In this document: positions 51,123 through 60,777 of the stretch, piece by piece | Layout of the letters: every line of letters begins with the position of its first letter | Position numbering within the stretch: the first letter of the stretch is position 1 | Assembly: GCF_900103455.1 (NCBI RefSeq) | Contig: NZ_FNHI01000019.1 | Span: 62,001-126,000 of the forward strand | Origin: Streptomyces wuyuanensis | Lineage (GTDB): Bacteria; Actinomycetota; Actinomycetes; Streptomycetales; Streptomycetaceae | DNA length: 64,000 bases | Direction: 5' to 3' | Made by a program: the position numbers and the translations under genes | The notes under the pieces: generated by a model | The model's database searches: none | Told to the model about the DNA's origin: nothing | What the model saw: the letters and a program-made list of their open reading frames with translations, nothing else

Positions 51123-54100
51123 ATGTCTGAAGTGAGGCCCCCAGGCGGGTCGCACCCCGCGCCCGGCGCGGTGCGTGCTTCTTCCCGTGCCCGGCGCTGC
51201 TGGTCCGGGTTCCTCGGCGCGGTGCTGCTCCTCGGCCCGGTTCCCGCGGTTCCGGTGACGGCGGCACAGGGTGCCCAGGTCCCGTGGCAGCGGCCGGAGG
51301 CCGCCAGGCCCGGGAACCCCGCGTCGGACGGCCCGCCGAGGTCCACCGGGACGAGCACGAAGCAGCCGCCGTCTGCCCCGGCCGCCCGGCAGCCGGCGGC
51401 ACACAGAGCAGCGCTCCCGCTGGACTGCTCGGGGAACACCATCTACGCACTCCAGAACGGCGCTTCCGCATCCGACCCGGGCACCCTGCTCGCCCTGAAC
51501 GCCGCCACCCTCGCCGGTCCGACCCCCACCGTGACCGCGAACGTGGTGAGCCGGATTCCCCAGGGGGGCCAGACGAACGCCCTCGGCGTGCTGCCCGGCG
51601 GCACCGGTGCGTACCTCGTCAATCGCACGGGCACCGCGTCCTCCATCGTCGTCCACGGTTACGACGCGGCGAGCGGCGCGTGGACCAGGTACCCGGGAAC
51701 GACCCCCGGCAACGGGGTGGTCGTGGTCGCCGGGGCGATCGACCCGGCCAGCCGCATCTACTACTACGCCGCCCTCGGCACCGGTACGAGCACCACACCG
51801 GGCAAGGTCTCCGTCTACGGGTTCGACACCGAGACCAACACGGCGATTCCCGGCGTGATCGCCACCTTCGACCTGCCCATCACCAGCCGCTTCAGCGCCA
51901 ACGGGGACATCGCCTTCGACGCCTCGGGCAATCTCTACATCGTCACCTCCGCCAACAGCTCCAACAACGCCGCGATCGGTGTCGTGCGCGGACCGCTGCC
52001 CACCACCGGCTCCGCGACCGGGGTCTCGCTGACGGACACACTGCTGACCACCATCAACAACCCGCAGCAGCGGCAGTACAACGGGATCGCCTTCAACAAC
52101 GACGGCGAGTTGTTCATCCAGTTCAGTGCGCCCGCACCGGCCACGGCCACCTATCTTCAGGCCGTCAACCCGAACAACGGAGCCCTCATCGGGCAGCCGA
52201 AGCTGCTCTCGGACACGACCTTCGCCTCCGTCGACCTCGGAGCCTGCTCGACCAACCCGACGCTGACCTTGCGGAAGAACGTCGCCGGCCGGTTCGCCTC
52301 CTCCACGGCCGCGAACGACCAGTTCACCCTCTCGATCACCGGCGGCGGCATCAGCGGCGGCAACACCGCCACCACAACCGGGAACACGAACGGTGTTCAG
52401 ACACCGGCGGCGGGGCCGGTCATCGGTGTCGCGAACACCACGTACAACCTCGCCGAGACCGCCGCCAACGGCGGCAGCCTCGACAACTACGTGACCACCT
52501 ACGCCTGCGTGGACACCGCCGACGGCAACGCGCCCGTCACCTCGGGCACCGCCACCTCGTTCGCCCTGCACTTCCCCGCCACCCGGCCGGGTGGCAGCAG
52601 CCCCCGGATCCTCTGCACCTTCACCAACACCGCGAAGCCCCCGTCGCCGTCGCTGACGCTCGCGAAGACGGCCGCACCCGACGAAGTCACCGCCGCCGGC
52701 CAGCTGGTCACGTACACCCATGTGGTCACCAACACGGGCAATGTGACGCTGACCGGCGTCGACGTCAGCGAGACGGCGTTCTCGGGCTCCGGCACGGACC
52801 CGGAGGTGTCCTGCCCGGGCACGTCCCTCACCCCCGGCCAGTCCATGAACTGCACCGCCACCTACACCACCACCCAGACCGACATCGACAACGGCGAGAT
52901 CGACAACACCGCCACCGCCACCGGAACCCCACCGACCGGACCCGCCGTCACCGCCACCGACGACGCCACCGTCACCGCGGACCAGGACCCCTCGGTGTCC
53001 CTGGTGAAGACGGTCGTCGGGGACGACGGCCCCTTCCGCTCGGGTGAAGTGCTCACGTACACCTTCCTCGTCTCCAACACCGGCAACGTCACCCTCTCCG
53101 GCATGGAGCTGAGCGACATCGCCTTCTCCGGATCGGACCCGGCCCCCGAGGCGTCCTGCCCGGACACCGCGCTCGCCCCGGGCGAGTCGATGACGTGCAC
53201 GGCCACGTACACACTGACGCAGGCCGACGTCGACTCGGGATCGGTGACGAACACCGCCCGGGCGACCGGCACCCCGCCCGCGGGACCGCCCGTGGCGAGC
53301 CAGTCCTCGGCCCTGTTCACCCCGCGGGTCAACCCGGCGCTGGCACTGGCCAAGACCGGCGAACCCGTCGTGGCGACCGCCGTCGGCCAGCTCGTCGCCT
53401 ACACGCTCCTCGCCACCAACACCGGCAACGTGACACTGACGGACGTGGACGTCGCCGAGACCGCCTTCTCCGGCTCCGGCGCCCGCCCGCAGGCCGTCTG
53501 CCCGACCGGACCGCTGGCACCAGGGGCGTCCGTCGCGTGCACGGCCACCTACGTCGTCAGCCAGGCCGACTTCAACGCGGGCAGGCTGACGAACACGGCC
53601 GTCGCCACGGCCGACCCGCCCACCGGCCCCTCGGTGACCACACCGCCCGCCGGAGCGACGGTCACCATGGAGCAAGCCCCGGCGCTCACCCTGGCCAAGT
53701 CCGCCTCGCCGGGCGAGGTGACCGCGGCGGGCCAGCAGGTCGACTACACCTACGTCGTCACCAACACGGGCAATGTGACGCTCACCGCCGTGGACGTCAG
53801 CGAGACGGCGTTCTCGGGCTCCGGCCCGGACCCGGAGGTGTCCTGCCCGGGCACGTCCCTCACCCCCGGCCAGTCCATGAACTGCACCGCCACCTACACC
53901 ACCACCCAGACCGACATCAACGCCGGCGCGGTGACGAACGGCGCCGCCGCCACCGGCACGCCGCCGACCGGTCCCCCCGTGACGGCCACCGCCACCGACA
54001 CCGTGACCGCGCTGCAGGACGCCTCCCTGTCGCTGGTGAAGACGGTCGTGGGCGACGGTGGCCCGTTCCGTTCCGGTGAGGTGCTCACGTACTCGTACCT

Positions 54101-55544
54101 GGTACGCAACACCGGCAACGTCGTTCTCTCGGCGCTGGACGTACGCGACCTGGCCTTCAGCGGTTCGGGTCCCGATCCCGAGATCACGTGTCCGGACACC
54201 GCACTCGCTCCGGGCGAGGCGGTGACGTGCACGGCCACGTACACGGTGACCCAGGCCGACGTGGACACCGGCCAGATCGAGAACACCGCGGTGGCCACCG
54301 GCACACCACCCGGCGGCACGGCGGTGGAATCCAACGAGTCGACCGCCGTCTTCACACCCCGACGCACCCCCGCGCTCTCGCTGGCGAAGTCGGCGTCCCC
54401 CTCCGCGGTGACCGCCGACGGCCAGGACGTGCACTACACACTGGTCGTCACCAACACGGGCAACGTGACCCTGAACGCCGTCGACGTGAACGAGACCGTC
54501 TTCACCGGCACCGGACCGCGCCCGGTGATCACCTGCCCCGAGGGTTCCCTGCTGCCCGGACAGTCCAAGACGTGCACCGCCGGATACACCGTCACCCAGG
54601 CGGACGTGAACGCGGGCGCGGTGGCGAACACGGCGGTCGCGTCGGGCACGCCCACGGGCGGCGGCCCCGCCGTCACCGCGACGGCGAGCGACACCGTCAC
54701 CGCCGGACAGAGTCCCGCACTGGCCCTGGTGAAGACCGCGGCTCCCGCCGTCGTGACGGGTGCCGGCCAGCGCGTGGACTACCGCTTCACCGTGACCAAC
54801 ACCGGCAATGTGACCCTCACCGGCGTCGCGGTGACGGAGCCCGCCTTCACCGGTACGGGACCGGCTCCCCTCGTCGCCTGCCCCGAAGGCGCACTGGCTC
54901 CGGGACAGTCGAGAACGTGCGCGGCCTCCTACACCGTCACCCAGGCGGACGTGAGCGCGGGCGCGCTGACGAACGCCGCCCTCGCCACGGGCACTCCGCC
55001 CACCGGCCCGCCGGTGACGGCCACCGCCGACCAGACGGTCATCGCGACCTTCTCCCAGATCGCGTCGCTCAGCGTCGTGAAGAGCGCGAACCCCGTCGAG
55101 GTGAAGCGGCCCGGCGCGGAGGTCGAGTACCGCTTCGTGGTGACGAACACCGGCAATGCGACGCTGTCGGACGTCACCGTGGACGAAACCCGGTTCACGG
55201 GGTCCGGCCCGCGGCCGGACGTCTCGTGCCCGCGGACGTCACTCGCGGCAGGCGAACGCATGACCTGCACGGCGACCTACCGGGTCACCCGGGAGGATTT
55301 CCGCGAGGGCTCGGTGCAGAACACCGTCGTCGCCACGGGCACCCCGTCCGGTGGCCCCGCGGTGACCTCGCCGCCCTCCAGCGCCGAAGTGACCATGACT
55401 CCGGGGCACGGGCACCATGACAGGCCGCAGAAGCCCCATCGCCCCGGCCACGACGGGCACGACAAGCCCGATCGCCCGCACCACAAGCCCCCCAAGCCGC
55501 ACGGCGACGGTCAGCGGGAGAAGGGGCCGCGCCAAGAGGCGTAG
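51123..55544 (+). CDS. Large secreted protein with eight DUF11/DUF7507-type repeats
   Basis: 1473 residues. A long signal peptide (hydrophobic CWSGFLGAVLLLGPVPAVPV) is followed by an N-terminal beta-rich domain (about 100-380: GNTIYALQNGASASDPGTLL, DLGACSTNPTL), a short domain of prealbumin-like type, and then eight repeats of about 114 residues from about residue 512 to 1424. The repeat signature is (S/L)LAK-A-P--VTA-GQ-V-Y, VTNTGNVTL, SCP-T-L-PG-S--CTATY and TQADV. The C-terminus is a basic His/Lys/Pro tail (HGHHDRPQKPHRPGHDGHDK). There is no LPxTG sorting motif. A cell-surface or matrix protein is likely; ligand unknown. A terminator follows. Confidence 0.88.
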   Translation: MSEVRPPGGSHPAPGAVRASSRARRCWSGFLGAVLLLGPVPAVPVTAAQGAQVPWQRPEAARPGNPASDGPPRSTGTSTKQPPSAPAARQPAAHRAALPLDCSGNTIYALQNGASASDPGTLLALNAATLAGPTPTVTANVVSRIPQGGQTNALGVLPGGTGAYLVNRTGTASSIVVHGYDAASGAWTRYPGTTPGNGVVVVAGAIDPASRIYYYAALGTGTSTTPGKVSVYGFDTETNTAIPGVIATFDLPITSRFSANGDIAFDASGNLYIVTSANSSNNAAIGVVRGPLPTTGSATGVSLTDTLLTTINNPQQRQYNGIAFNNDGELFIQFSAPAPATATYLQAVNPNNGALIGQPKLLSDTTFASVDLGACSTNPTLTLRKNVAGRFASSTAANDQFTLSITGGGISGGNTATTTGNTNGVQTPAAGPVIGVANTTYNLAETAANGGSLDNYVTTYACVDTADGNAPVTSGTATSFALHFPATRPGGSSPRILCTFTNTAKPPSPSLTLAKTAAPDEVTAAGQLVTYTHVVTNTGNVTLTGVDVSETAFSGSGTDPEVSCPGTSLTPGQSMNCTATYTTTQTDIDNGEIDNTATATGTPPTGPAVTATDDATVTADQDPSVSLVKTVVGDDGPFRSGEVLTYTFLVSNTGNVTLSGMELSDIAFSGSDPAPEASCPDTALAPGESMTCTATYTLTQADVDSGSVTNTARATGTPPAGPPVASQSSALFTPRVNPALALAKTGEPVVATAVGQLVAYTLLATNTGNVTLTDVDVAETAFSGSGARPQAVCPTGPLAPGASVACTATYVVSQADFNAGRLTNTAVATADPPTGPSVTTPPAGATVTMEQAPALTLAKSASPGEVTAAGQQVDYTYVVTNTGNVTLTAVDVSETAFSGSGPDPEVSCPGTSLTPGQSMNCTATYTTTQTDINAGAVTNGAAATGTPPTGPPVTATATDTVTALQDASLSLVKTVVGDGGPFRSGEVLTYSYLVRNTGNVVLSALDVRDLAFSGSGPDPEITCPDTALAPGEAVTCTATYTVTQADVDTGQIENTAVATGTPPGGTAVESNESTAVFTPRRTPALSLAKSASPSAVTADGQDVHYTLVVTNTGNVTLNAVDVNETVFTGTGPRPVITCPEGSLLPGQSKTCTAGYTVTQADVNAGAVANTAVASGTPTGGGPAVTATASDTVTAGQSPALALVKTAAPAVVTGAGQRVDYRFTVTNTGNVTLTGVAVTEPAFTGTGPAPLVACPEGALAPGQSRTCAASYTVTQADVSAGALTNAALATGTPPTGPPVTATADQTVIATFSQIASLSVVKSANPVEVKRPGAEVEYRFVVTNTGNATLSDVTVDETRFTGSGPRPDVSCPRTSLAAGERMTCTATYRVTREDFREGSVQNTVVATGTPSGGPAVTSPPSSAEVTMTPGHGHHDRPQKPHRPGHDGHDKPDRPHHKPPKPHGDGQREKGPRQEA

Positions 55545-55559
55545 CCATCACGCGGAACG

Positions 55560-55596
55560 AGTGGGCCGGGTCCTCCGTACGGGGATCCGGCCCACT
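55560..55596. terminator. Terminator of the repeat-protein gene
   Basis: AGTGGGCCGG pairs with CCGGCCCACT, extended by GTCC/GGAT near the loop, 16 bp after the stop codon, followed by TCTTTC. This is the clearest U-containing terminator in the window. Confidence 0.75.
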
Positions 55597-55858
55597 TCTT
55601 TCACCGGACCCGCGCGACCGTCCGGACGGACGGTCACTCGCCCGTCGACGCCGGCACTTCGCGGAGCTTCCCGGAACGCCGCACCGGAGTCCGCCCGGTT
55701 GCCAAAGGGCCCCGGAACACGGCGGTGCCCCGAGCCCATGTGCGGACTCGGGGCACCCGACTGCCTCCCGCGGGAGCGGAACCGCCTCAACGGCCCCACG
55801 GCGCTCCGACGTTGACCACCTCTTCAGACCGGCTGCCCCGGTCCCCGCTGCGACGAGG

Positions 55859-56383
55859 TTACGGCGCGTCAGCGGTCGTGCAGATGGCGAAGGCGATGAC
55901 TTCGGCCCCACCGGAGGTGGTGGCCTGCCAGCCGGTCGCCGGGTCTCCGGTCGGCGCGCTGTGGTGGACGACGATCCCCTGGACACCCTGGGAACCGCCA
56001 CCGACGGCGAACTGGCCGACATCACACTGAGCAGTGGACTGGGGCCCCTGGGCACCCGTCGCCACCGAGGTGACCAGGGTGGCGCCCTGAGGTCCCTGCA
56101 CGCCCACGTCGCCCTGTGCGCCCTCGGCGCCCTGGGCACCGGTGATGCCCTGCGCACCGGTGATGCCCTGCGCACCCGTGGCCCCCCGAGGACCTGCCCT
56201 GATCAGGAGTTTCTCGGCACGTGCCAGGGAAATGCCCACCCGGCGGGGGCATCGCTCGCACCTCGGCGCGGACGGCCTTGGTTTCGTGCCCCTGACACAT
56301 GACCGCCGGATTTCGGCCTTCCAGGACGGCACGCTTCCCGGCGAATTCCTTCGGAGCCGCGGACCGCGGACCGAGAGCGCCAA
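55859..56383 (-). CDS. Collagen-like repeat protein, N-terminus uncertain
   Basis: The core is a run of Gly-x-y triplets: GATGAQGITGAQGITGAQG, then AEGAQGDVGVQGPQG. It is followed by a C-terminal domain (SVATGAQGPQSTAQCDVG, FAVGGGSQGVQGIVVHH, GDPATGWQATTSGGAEVIA, FAICTTADAP) like the head domains of bacterial collagen-like proteins. A charged stretch with RAEKLLIRAG precedes the triplets. The TTG at 56383 is only one possible start; no signal peptide is visible in frame, so the 5' end may be truncated or shifted. Expected to be a surface protein if secreted. Confidence 0.6.
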   Translation of the reverse strand: MALSVRGPRLRRNSPGSVPSWKAEIRRSCVRGTKPRPSAPRCERCPRRVGISLARAEKLLIRAGPRGATGAQGITGAQGITGAQGAEGAQGDVGVQGPQGATLVTSVATGAQGPQSTAQCDVGQFAVGGGSQGVQGIVVHHSAPTGDPATGWQATTSGGAEVIAFAICTTADAP

Positions 56384-56763
56384 TACTCCGCTTGTCCGTA
56401 AGTCACACCACTACGGGGGCATCCATGTGAGTCCTCGCACGTGATCGCGGGGCTTTGGACGACTCCGGCGGAAGCACAACGGCGACGGGCCCGGAACTGC
56501 ACCGCGAAACGGGCACTGCCGGGCCGCCCCTCCGGCAGCCTACGGGGATCCGGACCGCGTCACCCACTGCGGAAGTACGTACGTTTGGGTGGTCTGACCG
56601 GCCCAAGTACCCATGGCAGATGACGACATACCGGGTTACCTCGTAACTTTGCCGTCAGTGACGGTGGTTCGGGACTCTCCCGTCGGCACCGTCCCCCGAC
56701 ATCCCTCCTGTGGCCGTTCGGCGGCAGCCGGATGGCCACTCCCACTCCATGAGATGTGACCAA
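56384..56763. other. 380-bp interval with a 13-bp palindrome
   Basis: No convincing gene. CCGTCA-g-TGACGG at 56652-56664 lies about 100 bp before the TPR gene in a moderately AT-rich stretch and may be an operator. The left half holds the unclear start of the collagen-like gene. Confidence 0.4.
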
Positions 56764-57381
56764 GTGAAAAGTTGGCGATTGTGGACAGGCCTCGGCGCAA
56801 CGGTCGCGGTCGCCGCCGGGGCGGTCACCTGGGCGGTCATGTCCCACCCTGCGGCCACCCCGGACGGCAAGTCCGAAAAGGCGCCCCTCACCCCGCTCAA
56901 TGCCCACGCCCTGCTCCAGGCCGGTCATGTGCAGGCGCAGCACAAGGACTTCGACGGGGCCGAGGCCACCTTCAAGCGGGTCCTGGAGATGGAACCGGGC
57001 AACAAACTCGCCTGGTACAACGTGGGCGTCGTCTCCGCACGCGACGGCAGGCCGGCAGACGCGCTCAAGGCCTACGACACCGCACTGAAGATCGATCCCT
57101 CGTTCACCTCGGCGCTGTTCAACCAGGCCGTGTTGCTCAAGGGAAGTGATCCCGACCGGGCGATCGCGCTGCTGAAGCGGACCGTCACCATCAATCCGGA
57201 GGCCTCCACGGCCCATTTCCAGCTCGGCGACACGCTGGCTCGCAAGGGCCGGGACGCCCAGGCGCGGGATGCCTACCGCCGGGCCGTCGCGGTCGATCCG
57301 TCGCTGCACTCCCAGGTTCCGAAGAAGTTCAGGGACTCCACGCGGCCGAACCCCACATCCACCACGAGCGCAGGCAGGTAG
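56764..57381 (+). CDS. Membrane-anchored TPR protein
   Basis: 205 residues from GTG 56764; ATG 56749 is an alternative. One N-terminal helix (WTGLGATVAVAAGAVTWAVM) anchors the protein. The extracytoplasmic part is three to four TPR units: LLQAGHVQAQHKDFDGAEATFKRVLEMEP, AWYNVGVVSARDGRPADALKAYDTALKIDP, ALFNQAVLLKGSDPDRAIALLKRTVTINP and AHFQLGDTLARKGRDAQARDAYRRAVAVDP. Seven bases separate it from the glycosyltransferase-methyltransferase gene, so the two are an operon and probably work on the same surface substrate. Confidence 0.88.
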   Translation: MKSWRLWTGLGATVAVAAGAVTWAVMSHPAATPDGKSEKAPLTPLNAHALLQAGHVQAQHKDFDGAEATFKRVLEMEPGNKLAWYNVGVVSARDGRPADALKAYDTALKIDPSFTSALFNQAVLLKGSDPDRAIALLKRTVTINPEASTAHFQLGDTLARKGRDAQARDAYRRAVAVDPSLHSQVPKKFRDSTRPNPTSTTSAGR

Positions 57382-57387
57382 CCCCAG

Positions 57388-58662
57388 ATGACGTCGAATG
57401 CGACACCGAGGTTCTCCGTCTTCACCCCCAGCCACCGGCCACGTTTCCTGGACGAGTGCCTGGCGACACTTCAGGCCCAGTCCTGCTCCGACTGGGAGTG
57501 GATCGTGCTGCTCAACAACGGTGCGCGGTGGCGGCCGGAGCAGCCCGACGACCGTGTCCGGGTGGAGATCGCGGACGGGCTCCGGGGGGTGGGAGCGGCG
57601 AAGCGCAGGGCCTGCGAACTCGCGCGCGGCGAGATCCTCGTGGAACTCGACCACGACGACCTCCTGGCGCGGGACTGCCTGGCCGAGCTCGGGAAGGCGT
57701 TCGACGAGCACCCGGAAGCCGTCCTCGTCTACAGCAACACCGCCCAGATCACCGAGGACGGCGGACGCGACGACACCCGGTTCAACGAGACGCACGGCTG
57801 GCAGTACGAAGAGGTCGACGTCGACGGCCGCCGGCTGCTGGCCGCGAAGACGATGGCACCGACGCCGCACAACGTCTCGTACATCTGGTACGCGCCGAAC
57901 CACGTGCGGTCGTTCCGCAAGGACGTGTACGAGAAGGTCGGCGGCTACGACGCAACCCGCACCGTCCTCGACGACCAGGACCTGATGTGCCGTCTGTTCC
58001 AGGCGGGGGACTTCCACCACATCGAGCGCTGCCTCTACCTCCAGCGCATCCACACCGCCAACACGCAGCGCGACCCCCAGATCAACGCGCACATCCAGCG
58101 GGAGACGGTGGCCCTGTACGACAAGTACATCGAGGCCAACGCCCTCGCCTGGACGCAGCGCCGCGGGCTGCTGGCACTGGACCTCGGCGCGGCCCACCGG
58201 AAGCCGCCGGGGTACCTGGGAGTGGACCAGCACGCGGGGGACGGCGTCGACATCGTCGCCACCCTCCCCGGCAGGCTCGACCTGCCCGACAACTCCGTCG
58301 GCCTGCTGCGGGCGGTGGACTTCCTCGAGCACGTGCCGGCGAAGGTGCCGTTGATCAACGAGTTGTACCGGCTGCTGGCGCCCGGGGGCATGCTCCTCAC
58401 CATGACGCCCAGCTCCGACGGCCGCGGGGCCTACCAGGACCCCACGCACGTGGCGTTCTACAACGAGAACTCCTTCTGGTACTACACCGACAACCAGTAC
58501 CGGGCGTTCGTCCCCGAGATCGAGGCGCGGTTCCAGAACTCCCGCCTCGTCACGTACTTCCCGACCGACTGGCACTCCAAGAACGACATCTCCTACGTGG
58601 TGGCGAACCTCATCGCCATGAAGGAGGGCGCGGCGCGCTGCGGCGGACCGCTGCTCGTGTAG
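57388..58662 (+). CDS. Family 2 glycosyltransferase fused to a SAM methyltransferase-like domain
   Basis: 424 residues. The N-terminal domain (1-250) has the GT-A start RFSVFTPSHRPRFLDECLATL, the metal/nucleotide-sugar motif ELDHDDLL (Asp88-His-Asp-Asp91) and VLDDQDLMCRLFQ. The C-terminal domain (about 265-420) has LALDLGAAHRKPPGYLGVD, a class I methyltransferase motif, then VDFLEHVP and the post-motif INELYRLLAPGGMLLTMTPS. Two activities in one chain suggest a sugar is added and methylated, or that the methyltransferase part is a pseudo-domain. Acceptor unknown. Ends with a strong terminator. Confidence 0.85.
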   Translation: MTSNATPRFSVFTPSHRPRFLDECLATLQAQSCSDWEWIVLLNNGARWRPEQPDDRVRVEIADGLRGVGAAKRRACELARGEILVELDHDDLLARDCLAELGKAFDEHPEAVLVYSNTAQITEDGGRDDTRFNETHGWQYEEVDVDGRRLLAAKTMAPTPHNVSYIWYAPNHVRSFRKDVYEKVGGYDATRTVLDDQDLMCRLFQAGDFHHIERCLYLQRIHTANTQRDPQINAHIQRETVALYDKYIEANALAWTQRRGLLALDLGAAHRKPPGYLGVDQHAGDGVDIVATLPGRLDLPDNSVGLLRAVDFLEHVPAKVPLINELYRLLAPGGMLLTMTPSSDGRGAYQDPTHVAFYNENSFWYYTDNQYRAFVPEIEARFQNSRLVTYFPTDWHSKNDISYVVANLIAMKEGAARCGGPLLV

Positions 58663-58741
58663 TCCCCCTGCCCGCCCCAGGGCGCCGTCCGCCCGCGGAG
58701 GGACTTGCCGGGCACGGCGTGGTACCGCCCCGGGTGACAGA

Positions 58742-58777
58742 GGACGAGGCCGCAGCTTCCGGGCTGCGGCCTCGTCC
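58742..58777. terminator. Bidirectional terminator after the glycosyltransferase operon
   Basis: A perfect 14-bp stem (GGACGAGGCCGCAG, 58742-58755, with 58764-58777) and an 8-nt loop, followed by GTT. It separates the rightward TPR/glycosyltransferase operon from the leftward rml operon, with rmlD ending at 58904. Confidence 0.75.
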
Positions 58778-58903
58778 GTTCGCGGGTCCCGGCGGCCCGA
58801 CGCTGCCGGGGCGGTGGTCGGCCGCCGGCTCACGGGAACCCGGTCGGCCGGCGGTCTTCGGCCGGTGCCCGTTCCGGGACGGGGCGGCACCGTGGGTCCG
58901 GCG

Positions 58904-59806
58904 TCAGCCCGAGGTGCGTGCAGCGGCCGCCAGCGCGGCGAACGCCGGCGTGTTCAGTGCCTCGGGCAGTTGGGCGTCCCACCGGGGCTGGGGCGGGACG
59001 CCCGTGCGCGGCCAGCCGTCGTGCCCCAGCACCCCGAACGCCGGCCGCGTGGCGGGCCGTGGAAAGGCCACGGCGCCGACGGGGCGGATCCGTTCGGGGT
59101 CGAGACCGCCGAGCCGGAAGGTCTCCCTGGCCAGTCCGTACCAGGTGGTGTGGCCGGTCGCCGTGCCGTGGTAGACGCCCGCCGGCGCGCGGCCGGCGAG
59201 GGCCGCGCGGCCGAGCGCGGCCAGCTGGCGGGCGAGCGCACGGGACCAGGTCGGCTGCCCGTGCTGGTCCGCGACCACGTCCAGCGTCTCGCGTCGGCCG
59301 GCGAGTTCGAGCATCGTGGTCACGAAGTTGCGTCCGTGCGTCCCGTACAGCCAGGCGGTGCGCACCGTGTAGCCGGTGTCGGGCAGGAGTTCGGCCACCG
59401 CGCGCTCCCCTGCCAGCTTGCTCCGGCCGTAGGCGTTGACGGGGGCGGTCGGCGCGCCCTCGGCGTAAGGGTCCTCGGCGTCGCCGGGGAAGACGTAGTC
59501 GGTGGAGACGTGCAGCAGGACCGCCCCGCTGTCCGCGCAGGCCCTCGCGAGATGGCGGACGCCGCTGCCGTTGACGGCGGTCGCCGCCTCCTCGGCGCGC
59601 TCGGCCGCGTCGACGTCCGTCCACGCCGCGCAGTTGACGACCACACGGTGTCCGTCGACGGCCGCGCGCACCGCGGCCGGGTCGGTGATGTCGAGCTGGT
59701 GCCGGGTCAGCCCGGTCACGTCGGCGCCGCGGTCGGCGGCGAGTTCCGTCAGCACGTCGCGGCCGAGCATCCCGCCCGCGCCGGTCACCAGCCAGTTCGT
59801 GGTCAT
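58904..59806 (-). CDS. rmlD: dTDP-4-dehydrorhamnose reductase RmlD
   Basis: 300 residues. The Rossmann start is WLVTGAGGMLGRDVLTEL, followed by HQLDITDPAAV, VVNCAAWTDVDAAE, VSTDYVFPGD and the YxxxK pair in NAYGRSKLAGE. It catalyses the last step of dTDP-L-rhamnose synthesis using NADPH. Its ATG overlaps the rmlB stop (ATGA), so translation is coupled. The C-terminus after PAFGVLGHDGW is slightly variable. Confidence 0.93.
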   Translation of the reverse strand: MTTNWLVTGAGGMLGRDVLTELAADRGADVTGLTRHQLDITDPAAVRAAVDGHRVVVNCAAWTDVDAAERAEEAATAVNGSGVRHLARACADSGAVLLHVSTDYVFPGDAEDPYAEGAPTAPVNAYGRSKLAGERAVAELLPDTGYTVRTAWLYGTHGRNFVTTMLELAGRRETLDVVADQHGQPTWSRALARQLAALGRAALAGRAPAGVYHGTATGHTTWYGLARETFRLGGLDPERIRPVGAVAFPRPATRPAFGVLGHDGWPRTGVPPQPRWDAQLPEALNTPAFAALAAAARTSG

Positions 59807-60777
59807 CGCGGCTCCGCCGCGGCCTTCAGCGGCTCCCACCAGGACCGGTTCTCGCGGTACCACGCGACGGTGGCGGCCAGCCCTTCGGCGAAGGTGATCT
59901 GCGGCGCGTAGCCGAGTTCTTCGCGGATCTTTCCGTCGTCCAGTGAGTAGCGCAGGTCGTGGCCCTTGCGGTCGGGCACGTACTCGACCCGGTCCCAGTC
60001 CGCGCCGACGGCGTCGAGAAGCAGGCCGGTGAGCTTGTGGTTGCTGACCTCCGTCCCACCGCCGATGTGGTAGATCTCCCCGGCCCTCCCCCGGCGCAGG
60101 GCGAGGTCGATGCCGCGGCAGTGGTCGGAGACGTGCAGCCAGTCACGGATGTTGCGGCCGTCACCGTAGAGGGGGACGGACCTGCCGTCGATCAGGTTGG
60201 TGATGAACAGCGGGACGACCTTCTCGGGGAACTGGTGGGACCCGTAGTTGTTCGTGCACCGGGTGACGACCACATCCAGTCCGTGGGTGCGGTGGTAGGC
60301 GAGCACGAGGAGGTCGGCTGCGCTCTTGGAGGCGGAGTACGGGGAGTTGGGCGCGAGCGGCGACGTCTCGGTCCACGAGCCCTCGCTGATCGAGCCGTAC
60401 ACCTCGTCCGTGGAGACGTGCAGGAACCGCCCCACGCGATGGCGCAGCGCGGCGTCGAGCAGTACCTGGGTGCCGACGACGTTGGTGCGGACGAAGGGAC
60501 CCGCCCCCTCGATCGACCGGTCCACGTGCGACTCGGCCGCGAAGTGCACGACTGCGTCGTGCCCCGCCATCACCTGGTCGACGACATCGGGATCGCAGAT
60601 GTCACCGCGCACGAACCGGTAGCCGGGATGCCCGGCCACCGACGCAAGATTCGCCTCGACGCCGGAGTACGTGAGGCTGTCGAGGACCGTGACGCGCAGT
60701 GCGGGATCCGTCCGCAGCCGTTGCCGGACGTACTCCGAACCGATGAATCCGGCTCCGCCGGTCACAAGAACGCGCAT
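59803..60777 (-). CDS. rmlB: dTDP-glucose 4,6-dehydratase RmlB
   Basis: 324 residues. VTGGAGFIGSEYVR, then DSLTYSGVEANL, HFAAESHVDRSIEG, STDEVYGS, the catalytic YSASKSAAD and the conserved RCTNNYG-HQFPEK all mark RmlB. It converts dTDP-glucose to dTDP-4-keto-6-deoxyglucose, the branch point for many deoxysugars. It sits 214 bp after rmlC with no gene between. No obvious promoter of its own. Confidence 0.95.
   Translation of the reverse strand: MRVLVTGGAGFIGSEYVRQRLRTDPALRVTVLDSLTYSGVEANLASVAGHPGYRFVRGDICDPDVVDQVMAGHDAVVHFAAESHVDRSIEGAGPFVRTNVVGTQVLLDAALRHRVGRFLHVSTDEVYGSISEGSWTETSPLAPNSPYSASKSAADLLVLAYHRTHGLDVVVTRCTNNYGSHQFPEKVVPLFITNLIDGRSVPLYGDGRNIRDWLHVSDHCRGIDLALRRGRAGEIYHIGGGTEVSNHKLTGLLLDAVGADWDRVEYVPDRKGHDLRYSLDDGKIREELGYAPQITFAEGLAATVAWYRENRSWWEPLKAAAEPR

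Noticed and set aside
51087..54434. An 1115-codon leftward frame opposite the repeat protein
   Set aside because: Gly/Arg/Val-rich pattern repeats simply mirror the codon periodicity of the repeats; no start site or domain.
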